A DNA stretch of 64,000 nt from Stenopsyche tienmushanensis (Eukaryota > Arthropoda > Insecta > Trichoptera > Stenopsychidae), in contig WACJ01000009.1 in NCBI GenBank assembly GCA_008973525.1, positions 1,240,001 through 1,304,000 on the forward strand, given 5' to 3'. The position numbers were made by a program, and so were the translations under genes. Positions 35,641-45,699 of the stretch are shown piece by piece. The notes below the pieces were generated by a model. It made no database searches, was not told the DNA's origin, and saw only the letters and a list, made by a program, of their open reading frames with translations. Within the stretch, counting starts at the first letter, position 1, and the number at the start of each line of letters is the position of its first letter.

Positions 35641-37130
35641 GCAAAGAAGTGACGACGAACCTTTTTGAACGACGTTTTTGAAATAATATGTTAAAAAATA
35701 ATTTTGATGCTCGTTATATCCGAGTACGATTGATTTGTATCATAATATATTCAGATACATTTATATTCCAACTACATGCGATCCTCAGCAGTTTATCTGA
35801 ATATTTATGTATGAAAGACGGTCACATTAAAAATCACTTATTGGTTTAGATGTATACTTATATGAAGTCGTATGGGAGTGGTATATTATCCTGAGTGGTT
35901 CAACCGCGCGAATTGATGTAGGGCCTCAGATGGGCCGCGGGCCCTTCCTTATTCTCGCCTGACGTCCATCAAGGGGATCCGGAGTATCTTTTGAATTATT
36001 TATGCGCATTTAAGAGGGTAGAGCTTCGTCTCGGCGCGTGTGGTCTGTACTGCGGACCAATTTGATGGAATAAGTTGTGACGCAGTATCGTATGGGCCAA
36101 CTGTACAATCAATCCTGACAAGCGCCAGCTTTATGGACCAATATGGAAGATTGCTTTCAGGGGTGGGAACTTTATAGAAATCCAATAATAGACACATATT
36201 TTCATTTAAATTTCATAAAAGCCTCGGAAAACCCTCCCGTCCCGAATATATGCGCCGATCACTGCCCATAACATATTCATGGAGGTGCTGCTCGAATATA
36301 TTACAAATTAATTCTTAATATGGATGTTATTAAAATTTATTCCTTTGATCCATCTCAATTGCGACCTAGTGATTATATAACTTATATTAGCCCTTTGTAC
36401 TAAAATTTGTCACATCGTATCGCCATATAAGTAGTGTTGTAATATTAATAAACATCTGTACCGTATGAAATATTGCTTATAACAGGACTCTTAGGTTTAA
36501 TGAAATTTTAAACAACATTATACAAAATAATGTTGATTAAATATAATTTAATGGTATACTGAAATTTTTAAAATGCTCAGTTTACCATTTTTTTGGATCT
36601 TAGAGCCCACGGGTTGCTGAAGCTGAACAAAAGAATGGAGATGATCAAGTGATGACAATAAAGCACTCAACTAAATTTTGTATTTAACTTGATAAGGTAT
36701 CCGCTACGAGATTACAGGAGAGCTTGCCGAAAGAGCACATCTTCCCACGACCAAGGCCATTGGTCGATTCTTCGTTCTTCTTTTTTGTGCGATCACATTT
36801 CAAACTCGTGATCGGACCCAGTCATCGGATAACCTAGGTTGCAGGAAGTTGTATTCTTTCCGTGGCCTGTCTGTCCTCCACGTCACGCTCGTGTCAGATA
36901 AGACAGATATGGATGGGAAGTAGAAAAGGAGAAAGCTCATCATTTTGCTGGGATATATATGGCATAATTTAGTGACTTGCGCCGAGAGCGCACGTCGTGG
37001 TGTGATTGAGAAGGTCGAGAATCTGATTTTGGTAGCTTTGAAACAATATGATGTCCACATGATAATTGTATTCATTTTATTTATTGTATAGATATTGTAG
37101 CGTGGGCATTTTACCATTCCCACGTAGTAG
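35641..37130. other. Unclassified sequence with REP-D
   Basis: No gene recognised. REP-D remnant at 36720-36790 (CTTGCCGAAAGAGCACATCT, then CCAAGGCCATTGGTCGA). A C+G-rich patch at 35930-36170 is unexplained. Confidence 0.35.
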
Positions 37131-37430
37131 AGCTATTAACAGCGACATCTTCTATCTCGCTTCAGGTGTAATGTGTTATTTTAACAGCGCCATCTCTTGT
37201 GGGCCTACGGAGACATTGCACCTGCATACCGACCGATCACTTATTGCGCGTGCACCGTTGCCGGTTGGGGAGTAATGCGCAGGAGGCGGGAGTTGTCGGT
37301 TAGTCTTGGCTGCGGGAGGTTGTCCCTCTTGCAGCCAGATTCTCTCTCTCTCTCGCTCTCGTGTGGAATAAACGGTTATTTAGAGAAGAGAGTCTTTCTA
37401 TTCGACGCCCATCTATTCCCATCTATTATG
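37131..37430 (+). repeat. LTR-like repeat
   Basis: Matches 27565-27850: AACAGCGACATCTTC, AGGTGTAATGTGTTATTT, ACATTGCACCTGCATACCGA, GCGCAGGAGGCGGGAG, TGGCTGCGGGAGG, a CT-rich tract, GTGTGGAATAAAC, then the GAGAAGAGAGTCTTTCTATT and CGACGCCCATCTAT tail shared only with the 27531 copy. The first 30 bp of the family are missing. Confidence 0.5.
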
Positions 37431-39032
37431 GTACTTGTATCGGTTTAGGTCATTCGTAGTACCTAGTTAGGGAGACGAATCGATGTTCAAGCAACAGTTT
37501 TGTTCTACCCTGTGAACCATATGCTGCTTCACTCCTAAATCTTATTCTTTGAGGTGACTTTTAGCAATCCCTTTTATGGGACTATTGCCAATAATTTTGA
37601 TATGTTATTTCAAACGAATGTATGTTTTAAAAATGTGGTGGACAGCCACACCTTCTGTAGTTTTAAACCCATGACGATTGAGTTACTAGTCCGACCACTT
37701 AAACACGGAACTATCTACAGGCTAAGTCTGGAACAATACAATCGATAAGAAGTATTAAGATTATTAATACGTATAAAGAATTTATTAGCACGATGAAAAC
37801 ATTTACAATCTATAAAGTTTAGGGTTGTTATTGTGTACATTTATACTTAAAAATTTATTTTATGAAATTGTCATCCTATTGGTGTAGGTCTGTTTGTCTG
37901 ACATCAAAGGACGTGTTCGTTAGCCTACCGTACCTAATGGGCTTGAAAAAAGTTGTTGCGATTCTGGTTATGGATGCAACCTTCATGCAACCACAGGAAG
38001 ATGATTCTTTGACGCCTCCAGTCTGCAGCTCATTCTGGAAAGTCATGATGATGAAGCATGATGATTTAATTGAATATAATTGGCATACGTGCGTAGCATA
38101 AATGCACACCGTTGCATTATGTCTTTATATGGGAAAATGTCAGCTCGGCAGGCGGATTCGTGCGCAAAACACGGGAAATTACTTTTAAAGCGAGCTTTTT
38201 GCTCATTAGGCCGGTAATTCGACGTTGATGATGTGAAATCTCGTCATTAATTATATTGATATGTAGAAAAATTGTCCCACGAGACGAACATTCCTCCACA
38301 TTCAGAACAATGTTCATAAATATCGGGCTGAAAAACGGGAATGGCTCGCATAACGAGCGCGAGACCTTCAGATTTATATCCACCATTAATATCGACGAGC
38401 CGGACAAAAAAAAGGTATGCCACAAATTAAGCCTTATATTGATGATATGAAAAGCTTAAATTGAGACATAACTTTCGTATTGTCGGCGATTTATGAAGGC
38501 GCATTTATGAAGTCGTCGTGTCGCGGTAATCGGAACACGTTCTCGTTTTCAGTATTTTGCCCTAATGAAAATGCTTTAAAGCACAAATATAACAACATTA
38601 TCGGCGAAAATATTTGGCAAACTTTCTTCCATAAGAAACGGCGAAAGAAACGAACTTTCAGGACAATGGATGGAAATGTGTATAGACGCGTTGAAAGCTT
38701 TCGTGAAAGCTAAAGCATACCTAACGATGAAAGAATTATCCCAGCGCCTTAATCCAATGGTACACTATGCAAAGACATCTAAAATAATATAAAGAAATAT
38801 TTTCATATAAATAGTTATATAACAATTTATATATTGTAGAATCTGGATAAATCCAGATCGAAAGTATTTTAATTCGATTCGTTCAATTCAAATTTACTCC
38901 TTCTGAAACATGATTAATCTCTGAATCAATCACTTATTGATCTTACTGTATTTAAAAAATCCCATTAAAATAATCTTATCACAAATAATACACGGAATGC
39001 AATGAAATACTACTACATATGAATTCCAATCC
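37431..39032. other. Low-copy sequence, possible conserved non-coding DNA
   Basis: 37860-38720 is complex, low-copy sequence. Frames of 60-100 codons occur on both strands over the same bases (for example 37862-38109), so none is convincing. No repeat recognised. Confidence 0.35.
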
Positions 39033-39560
39033 TTAACCCCTACGGGAGTACTGACGGAGACCCTGCGCCCTCCTCCTCCACTACTCAGAGAGAGTACTCT
39101 TGTACATTGAAGCTCGGAGACAGACAGAGACAGAGATAACTTAGCGCAGTTTGGGAGACAGAGACGGAGAGCTTCCCGGGCATACATCGCACGATTGTAT
39201 AGATCGTTAACCCAAATTTATCGACCAATAATGATTTTTTGCAAAGATTGATTGCAAAGAAATAACCGAATATTGTGTGCTATCGTTAGTGTTTATTTAT
39301 TTAGTCTGCTTGTTGAATGAGTTTTTGTTCAATTATCATTTCCTTATAAAGCAGGAGCAAATGAATCGATTTCTTGTGTATTATTTATGTAAAAAAATGA
39401 CATGGTCTTGTATGCTCCCAACGGTGTTTATTTACAATTGACTTTGCCGTGAATTGAAGATTGTCTTGCGGTGAGCCGACCGAAAGTAATTGATGTAAAG
39501 CGATTATGGCATCAACGATCGATTTTAAATTTGCTCACCCCTCAAAAGGTGAAGTGAGTC
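39033..39560 (+). mobile_element. TTAA-type MITE, family B (long form)
   Basis: TTAA then CCCCTACGGGAGTACTG; GGAGACAGACAGAGACAG, GCGCAGTTTGGGAGACAG, ATCGCACGATTGTATAGATC. It continues with CTGCTTGTTGAATGAG, AGCAGGAGCAAATGAATCG, GAAGATTGTCTTGCGGTGA and TTTAAATTTGCTCACCCCTC. The right terminus could not be fixed because none of the copies shows an inverted partner of the left end. Confidence 0.7.
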
Positions 39561-40282
39561 GCTGTCTGTTTGTGGATTTGGCACCTGAGAGGCCCTTGGT
39601 GCAATTTTAGTTTGGGACCCTTGAACCCATTTGGCCCTCAATAAACGCGATTAAGATTTCCCTATTAGATCCCTTGTATTACGCGGTATATCAAACACTT
39701 TTTGAGATCTACTTTGCGAATAGTATAAAGCGACCACTAGAACAGTGGTAAGCCCATTTTAATATATATTACACAACAAATGTTGCATCGCTGGAAGAAG
39801 CATCATAATTTGGGACTGGATAGTATATGTTGGTGTTGCTCTAATGTTTGTTTGTGAAGAAATGCACTACGATTTTCCGCGACACATAACTCAATCATCT
39901 TAGATTCGAGTCCTATTATGCATCGACTTCTGAAAAAACTAGCAAATTTTCATTATAGCTGCAAAAACGCGATCTCGGATAATTGATCATAATTCTGATT
40001 ATTTTAGCATATTAATATTTTTGGGCGACATCTATGAATACACATGTAATATTTTTGAAATCGAAATACTATGTTTATTTATTAGGGTGTTACATATAAA
40101 CCTTCGGAATTTGTAAGTAAGATTTAAAATGCTGTTCAATCAAAATAATCCAAATAAGCTTCAATAGCATTTTGTTGATGATTTTCGAAGCATTTAATTT
40201 AACAATAGTTATCTGCGTTGTATGCGACTGAACATTGGCTTGGAGCAGTATAGAACCGTGTCTATTTACTGGGATTGAGTGC
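39561..40282. other. Unclassified sequence with REP-C remnant
   Basis: REP-C remnant (inverted) at 39715-39775: AAAGCGACCACTAGAAC and TAATATATATTACACA. Otherwise nothing recognised. Confidence 0.4.
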
Positions 40283-41211
40283 TTAAGGCGTCTTCTCACT
40301 TTACAAATTTAAAAAAATCGATTTTTATTTTATTTTAAATTTTAAAAGTACATATCTTTAAAAATGTTATATCGAAATTTCATAAAGATCGGACGAGTCT
40401 AACTACATTTTTGGGCGACCGTTAGGTGACTACCTGAGAGCACCCGGTTGCATACGTATTGTTCAGACTCATGGTGCAAGTACAAGAAAGTGGTGAAAAA
40501 CAATCAGATAGAAACTTTTAAACATCCTTCTGCTCTAGCTGAGGATGTTCACGAGGTTTTGAAACCAATTTATGAAGATCTTCGGAGGAAATACCCAAAA
40601 TAACAACGAGTGTTTCAACAGCTGTGTCTGGGCAATTTTTCTGCGACCAAAACTTTAAACGCGTTTATCTCAAAACAAGGTTTTTCGGTGGCTTGTTGAT
40701 GAAATTTCGGAAACTATCCAGCCGATTGTCATGAAATTTGAATGAAATATTCTTCATAGTTATGGCTATAGCGCATACCATCAGATTTTTGAAATTTTGA
40801 TTTTAAGTAATTTTTTTTTACAAAAAACTCCAAAAAAACGCGTTTTTTTATTACTTTTTCGAAAAACGTACGCCATTTTGTTATTTTCGCGAATATAAAA
40901 AATTTGATGATATGCGCTATAGCCACTGATATACTGAATCTAAAACTGTTTTATATTTTTATTTCAAATGACCCATCTCGGAGATACCATCAACAAGCCA
41001 CGAACATAACATTTCTACGCGGGTTTTTCGATGCTACTGTTTTCTTATAATAATTGTTCAAAAAAATAAAAAATAAAATTTTTCATGTACTTGAAAGATG
41101 TGTTTATTACATAAGATCCATTTTATCTCATAATTTTTAGCGAAAATCCTCGAAAAAAAAATCGTGAAAATAGCCTATTTTTGAAGCGCCTAAAGTGAGA
41201 AGACGCCTTAA
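40283..41211 (+). mobile_element. TTAA-flanked element with Mutator-like (SWCKY) relic
   Basis: TTAA at 40283-40286 and 41208-41211 enclose a 921-bp element with perfect 17-bp inverted ends, GGCGTCTTCTCACTTTA. Inside is an 83-codon stretch homologous to an invertebrate Mutator-like transposase domain. From memory I associate that domain with PF20700, and TTAA targets with piggyBac and Kolobok elements; together they suggest a Kolobok-like element. Most of the interior is A+T-rich and non-coding, so this is a non-autonomous derivative. Confidence 0.65.
40451..40699 (+). pseudogene. Mutator-like/Kolobok-like transposase fragment
   Basis: The frame reads CSDSWCKYKKVVKNN, then FKHPSALAEDVHEVLKPIYE and DLRRKYPK before a UAA, and continues with SATKTLNAFISKQGF to a UGA. 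The signature SWCKY, followed about 20 residues later by a hydrophobic helix and KPIYEDL, matches a family widespread in invertebrates, where a cysteine-rich CLHG.TQN.NES segment normally follows; here that segment is replaced by Q-R-V-F-Q-Q and lost. The N-terminus and catalytic acidic residues are not visible. Confidence 0.6.
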
Positions 41212-41755
41212 TGTTTAGTTTTTGGTGCATATTTTAAATTTCAGATATTACTTATTTTTAGCACACTGTTCGATTAAATGGGTGCTGCACGACAGTTCGT
41301 GTGGCACCCATTTATCCAATTTTTCTATTAAAATGACAAAAAATATACGCAACATTAAAACGTTACTCACAAGAAAGTGCCTGGACTATTGTTAATGGAT
41401 TAGCTTTCATTAAGGTTTATAAATAAAAGTTTAATAGTTTTAAGGCATCCTCGATATTTATTGTCGAGTCTTATTACAAGAAATTTCTTTTGAAATTCAA
41501 GAAAAACAATAGATTTAGCAAAATTACGCAATTTGAAATAGTTGCAGTTTTAAAATATTTAGATAACTGGTATTCCGAAGATTCATATGTAACTATGTAG
41601 TATCTTGTCGGCAGATGTTGGTCATTAGAACACAGACATTTCTTTAAGAAGACACATTACAAAGATAAAATGTGAAATGTGGACACCCCTGCTTTAAACC
41701 ATTTTTTTTTATATTTCGGTTTTCATTTCGGGTCAATTATTCTTAACGGTTCAGA
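41212..41755. other. Unclassified sequence
   Basis: A+T-rich. The motif GTGGACACCCCTGCTTTAAA near 41680 may be a degraded hAT end but is too short to call. Confidence 0.35.
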
Positions 41756-41787
41756 TATAGGCGGACCTCAACTATTGTGAAATCAAT

Positions 41788-42414
41788 AATTTACCATTTA
41801 AAGCATTATTAACCTTAGATAATGGTCCAGGATACCCAAAATCTCTACAAAAATTAAACCCAGAAATCAATGTTGTGTTTCTTCCTCCCAACACTACGTG
41901 TCTCATACAAACCATGGACCAAACAGTGATAGGTACGTTTTAACGATATTATATGCGGTCGATAATGAATCAGGCTATCAAGGCAACTGACATGGAAGGT
42001 GGGCCCATATTAAAAGATTTCTGGAAGAATTATAGCATATGAAACGCAATAAAAAATATAGAAGACGCATGGGCTGAAATAAAAGAGTCAATAATGAAAG
42101 GTTCATGGAAGCAACTATGCCCACAAATGATGAGTGATTTCATAAATTTTGATGAAATTCCAGAAACCATCACACTTGAAATAGTTCACCTAATGAACAA
42201 ACTAAATCTAGATGTTAATGAGATGATTGAATCTCATTCTCAACCCTTGACTAATGAATTTCTAATGGACCGACAAGAGAACAAAAATAGTATACAAATT
42301 GAAATTGAGGAAAAAGAACCAGAAAAAATCATCAACACCTTAACAATAAAAACCATAAACGAAGCACATCTCGAGACATTTTTGAATATTATGGAAGAAT
42401 GTGATCCCAATTAG
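41788..42414 (+). pseudogene. Tigger-like transposase, C-terminal half
   Basis: The frame begins LPFKALLTLDNGPGYPKSLQ, carrying the second catalytic aspartate (family motif LDNAPGHP). It runs into VVFLPPNTTCLIQTMDQTVI (family: FLPPNTTSLIQPMDQGVI), with the third acidic residue in MDQ, then FWKNYSI, NAIKNIEDAWAEI and an acidic helical tail. Two in-frame stops occur, after VIGTF (UAA) and after NYSI (UGA). The frame ends at 42412-42414 in a TAG that is the first three bases of the inserted hAT element. Expressible only as a 106-codon remnant from 42094. Confidence 0.85.
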
Positions 42415-43069
42415 GGAATCCAATTCCAGGGATCCCGGACACTTTTAGGTACTTAAGAATCCCGGGATTAGAAAACGTAATCCCGAAAATTTCGAGATTG
42501 AAATTTTTATCTAACAGAAATCGTACACCTCACCAACATGATGAAGGCTACTAAATTGAGACATTCCCGACGAAATCTGGACGCTTGGAAACAGTGGCGT
42601 AATTACTAATTGGCGAACTTAGGCGACGCCTAGGGGCAATGACTGTCTAATCTATGTATACATATATAGCGTACATGTATGTTTTCCAAATTGTTATATT
42701 TACCTTCCCCACCGGTGATGTATTTACTACACCTCGACTCTAATAATGGGAATATCGATATGAAATATAATAGATGCGGGGCTCAGAATTTATGTATTCC
42801 TCCGTAATATAATTAGGTATCACATCAAAGTATTATAGGATATAAGTATTCGTCTGTAGCGACGGAAATAAATAATTTGTCGGGAAATCGGGAATTTTGC
42901 GAGTTTTAGTCCGTGTCTCAGCAGAAAGGAATTTTATCAGTCACATTGATGGTGTTATACGAAAATGAGGGCTCACGCGCTCATCAACTCGAGCTAACAT
43001 TTAAATATCTGATGACGATATCTCCAACGAGTGTTATTTTTATCTTTTCTTAAATAAATAAAATTATTT
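42412..43069 (+). mobile_element. non-autonomous hAT element, copy 7 (3' truncated)
   Basis: Intact 5' end TAGGGAATCCAATTCCAGGG inside the Tigger frame; collinear body to GAGTGT at about 43033, where it jumps to the A+T-rich tail and stops near 43069 without the terminal repeat or target duplication. The hATC code breaks off within the PTSVE motif. Confidence 0.8.
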
Positions 43070-43156
43070 GTCCTTGTGAACCAATCATGTGCGAAAGTTG
43101 AGGTCCGCCTGTATTTTCCTTTAAATATTGAAGCTTCATTAGTTAATATATTATGA

Positions 43157-43200
43157 GGGTCATCTAGAAAGTAAGGTTATAAGGGCTCCTGAGGCCGGGG
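43157..43200 (+). mobile_element. mar-B left end, solitary
   Basis: GGTCATCTAGAAAGTAAGG then TTATAAGGGCTCCTGAGG, matching 965-1002. Nothing of the transposase follows. Confidence 0.55.
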
Positions 43201-43304
43201 GTGATAATCCAAAAAGGAAAAGCTTCAATTAAATACAATCTGGATAACCGTCGTATTTTTAATTTATTTCTTGACAATGTCTAGAATTTTAAAGTTATCA
43301 TATA

Positions 43305-43410
43305 GGAATTTGGGGGTCCCAGCTTAGAGTACATATATATAACACTAGGAAACAAATTGAAATCGGGGAGTCTCAATCTAGATTAGGGTGGTCTTTATTT
43401 GGGTAAAAAA
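43305..43410 (+). repeat. dispersed repeat REP-E
   Basis: GGGTCCCAGCTTAGAGTAC, GGAAACAAATTGAAATC and TGGGTAAAAA correspond to 28285-28362 in the same order. Family unknown. Confidence 0.4.
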
Positions 43411-43489
43411 AATCAAATTCTATAATATGTAAGATTTTGAGAATAATTAACGTATTTAATTTAAATTGATAAATACGCGGTGCATAGAT

Positions 43490-44446
43490 AATTATTATGA
43501 TTTCCTAGTGTGCGCAGAGGGTTAAAATAATAAATGCATTCGAGTGGGGTTGTAAACGACTCATTATAATAATATCCCTTCGATCAGCCCGTAACAGTGT
43601 CGGGATGTAATTAAAAATCCGAGTGGCGGGAAAAGCGTAATTATCGCACGACAAGCGGCTTCTGTGCGAGTCATTGCCGTCGCCGGGAGGGGGTTCCAAG
43701 GGGGGCGAGTGGGGACGATAAAGGGGTGCTTGGAGGGGGGATAGCGCGCGATTTCATACCAGTCGCGGGACAGTCTCCGCGCTGAGTGGACGTCTTGTGT
43801 CGCTGCGTGTCGTCGCTCTCGCGCTCGCGACTAAACAATCTTACGACAATCTACAAACATTCATTCATAAATATTCATTCATCGGAGTGACGTTCGAATT
43901 TCGCGCCAAAACAACGCCCCCCGCTAATCGCTCGCCGGAGGCCCGAATCCCTCGACAACTGACATTCGACGAAACAAATCGGAAAAATTAAAAACAACGC
44001 TAATTGGACGCGCATTCGTATAAATAAAACATGTGAGATTCCGATCGAAGAGGTCCGTTAATTAATATACGAGAGCGCAGTTAATTAAGTTAATTGGATT
44101 TTTTCACTCCATTGATATGTTTTTGTACCGCCGGTGTGATTCTTAATTAGTGGTGTGGTGTTCGATTCCGGGTTTCGATCGAGTTGTCTGCTGCATCTTC
44201 TGTTTGTGTACGAGGAGCAGGTGAGGCCCGTCAGACGTTTGACAGGTGTTTCGCCCACTGCCACCCCCCCGACTTTGACAGTTCAGTCGTTTTGATTAAT
44301 ACCTAGGGGGTGCGATACCGGAGCTCGTTTACATTCGGTGCACTTCCTCTAGATAATTAACGCCAAACAGAATTAATGTTCAGCTTGTGCAGTGCTTCGT
44401 TATTTTGCGTTTGAGAGGAACAACGATTAATTAAAAGGGGGTAAGT
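43490..44446 (+). promoter_or_regulatory. candidate CpG-rich promoter and non-coding first exon
   Basis: This is the most C+G- and CpG-rich unique block in the window (43560-43960), with no repeat homology. GGGACAGTCTCCGCGC near 43768 contains an initiator-like ACAGTC; there is no TATA box at the expected place. The + strand then has no long frame but contains two good 5' splice sites: GAGCAG|GTGAGG at 44216 and GGGG|GTAAGTTC at 44441. TTAATTAA-type sites are frequent (44056-44160). I read it as a TATA-less promoter with a long 5' untranslated first exon of a gene extending to the right. Frames inside (43797-43991) are probably not coding. No protein is recognised, so the gene cannot be named. 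Confidence 0.45.
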
Positions 44447-45030
44447 TCTCATCAAATATTACGTAAACAATTAAGAGAGCCCGATTTAAAATGCACCCCT
44501 ACCGAGTCGACACTATTAAAAGCAAAAAACCCCAGAAAAAATACATTTTACACCGTTAAAAACGCGTTGTTTACATTCGAAAACATACGTTCGCCTTGAT
44601 GAATTAAACACCCAAACACATCCCAACATCCCCCAACTGAATAAAATCATGCTATCAATTGATATAAATGCTATTTATGACATTTTTAATGCATCACAAT
44701 ACATTGAATTAAATATACACAAACGTAAATATTGCGACGATTTATACAGATGTCCCCAAACAATATGCCAAATAATAATTTTATCCACATGAATACATAT
44801 AATAAAGTTAAAATAGCCATTGAAAACCATTTGCGGACGAAGAATCGCCCGTGCGATCAGGCGTGCCCGCGCTAAAAAGGCGGAAGACGATCTTCGATGC
44901 CGAATTCAATTTATTATCGATTGCATGCGCTTAACATAATCAAACGCTTGTAAATTTATTCAACAGCCTTAATGGTTTTGTTCGAGCGCTGATTTATTTG
45001 CGTGCTTTATTAACATATTTTTTATGCAGC
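44447..45030 (+). other. low-copy sequence, possible first intron
   Basis: A+T-rich but repeat-free. It lies between the donor at 44441 and a good 3' splice site (ACATATTTTTTATGCAG) ending at 45030. Confidence 0.3.
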
Positions 45031-45228
45031 TCTAAGTGGGACATCGTCGAACGGGTTTAATAAAAAGTCGGTTTCCGGAGACGAACCAAAACGACTCAAT
45101 CGAATCTGTCCGCAAAGCGACAATATTTACGCGCCCAAATCCGGCGAAAAAGATGCGATTGAGCGATGCCGAATTTGATAACTATCTGCAAATAATCGTT
45201 GTAGATGTGACTGTACTGTATCATTGGT
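45031..45228 (+). other. candidate exon, weak
   Basis: After the pyrimidine-rich tract and CAG at 45030, two frames stay open for about 50-65 codons; one gives NQNDSIESVRKATIFTRPNP and MRLSDAEFDNYLQIIV. C+G content is higher than in the flanks. No family is recognised and no clear 5' splice site follows, so this is only a lead. Confidence 0.2.
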
Positions 45229-45274
45229 AACTGCATACATCACAGTTATCAATGATTTTGTTTGTTTGTACCAT

Positions 45275-45540
45275 GCCTATATTATTTGAGAAAGTGCAAA
45301 CAATAAGTTGGCAAAGTTTAATCGCAATCGGATGAACGGTATGGCAGCACATTAAATACGAACAAACATTTTATTTTGTTTTTGTACATTAAACTATGCC
45401 TATATTATTCGCGCAATCTTTAGCAATAAATGGATGAAGTTTTATCGCAATCTGATGAACGGTATGGCAGCACATTACATACGAACAAACAGATATTAAT
45501 TTTTATTAATATCTTGTTTTTGTACATATTTATTTCATCG
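45275..45540 (-). repeat. Helitron-associated tandem repeat (inverted)
   Basis: Two copies of the unit containing AGTTTTATCGCAATC and GATGAACGGTATGGCAGC, the inverse of units at 58690-58960 and 63190-63380. Unit length is about 125 bp. Helitron termini are not clear here. Confidence 0.6.
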
Positions 45541-45580
45541 GATGGGAATCTTCTTGATCCCGCCAAATTTCCATATACAC

Positions 45581-45600
45581 ACACACACACACACACACAA
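45581..45600. repeat. (CA)n microsatellite
   Basis: About ten CA dinucleotides in a row. Confidence 0.9.
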
Positions 45601-45699
45601 AATTTCGGGTTATATTTGAATCCTCTTTGTACAACTTTATTGTTACGCAAAGTATTAACACACGCCATGGCAGCCACCGGTGTCTGCCAATCTAAATGA

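Larger units (their letters stand above)
41756..43113 (+). mobile_element. pogo/Tigger-like element, interrupted by hAT
   Basis: TA at 41756-41757 and 43112-43113 flank inverted ends: TAGGCGGACCTCAACT on the left and, read inward from the right, CAGGCGGACCTCAACT. The left part encodes the C-terminal half of a Tigger transposase (41788-42414). A hAT copy is inserted at 42412, and the remainder between about 43070 and 43111 is the element's right terminal region. The N-terminal DNA-binding and first catalytic segments are deleted right after the left end. Confidence 0.8.

Noticed and set aside
37862..38109. Opposite-strand 77-79 codon frames
   Set aside because: They mirror each other on the two strands and resemble nothing known.
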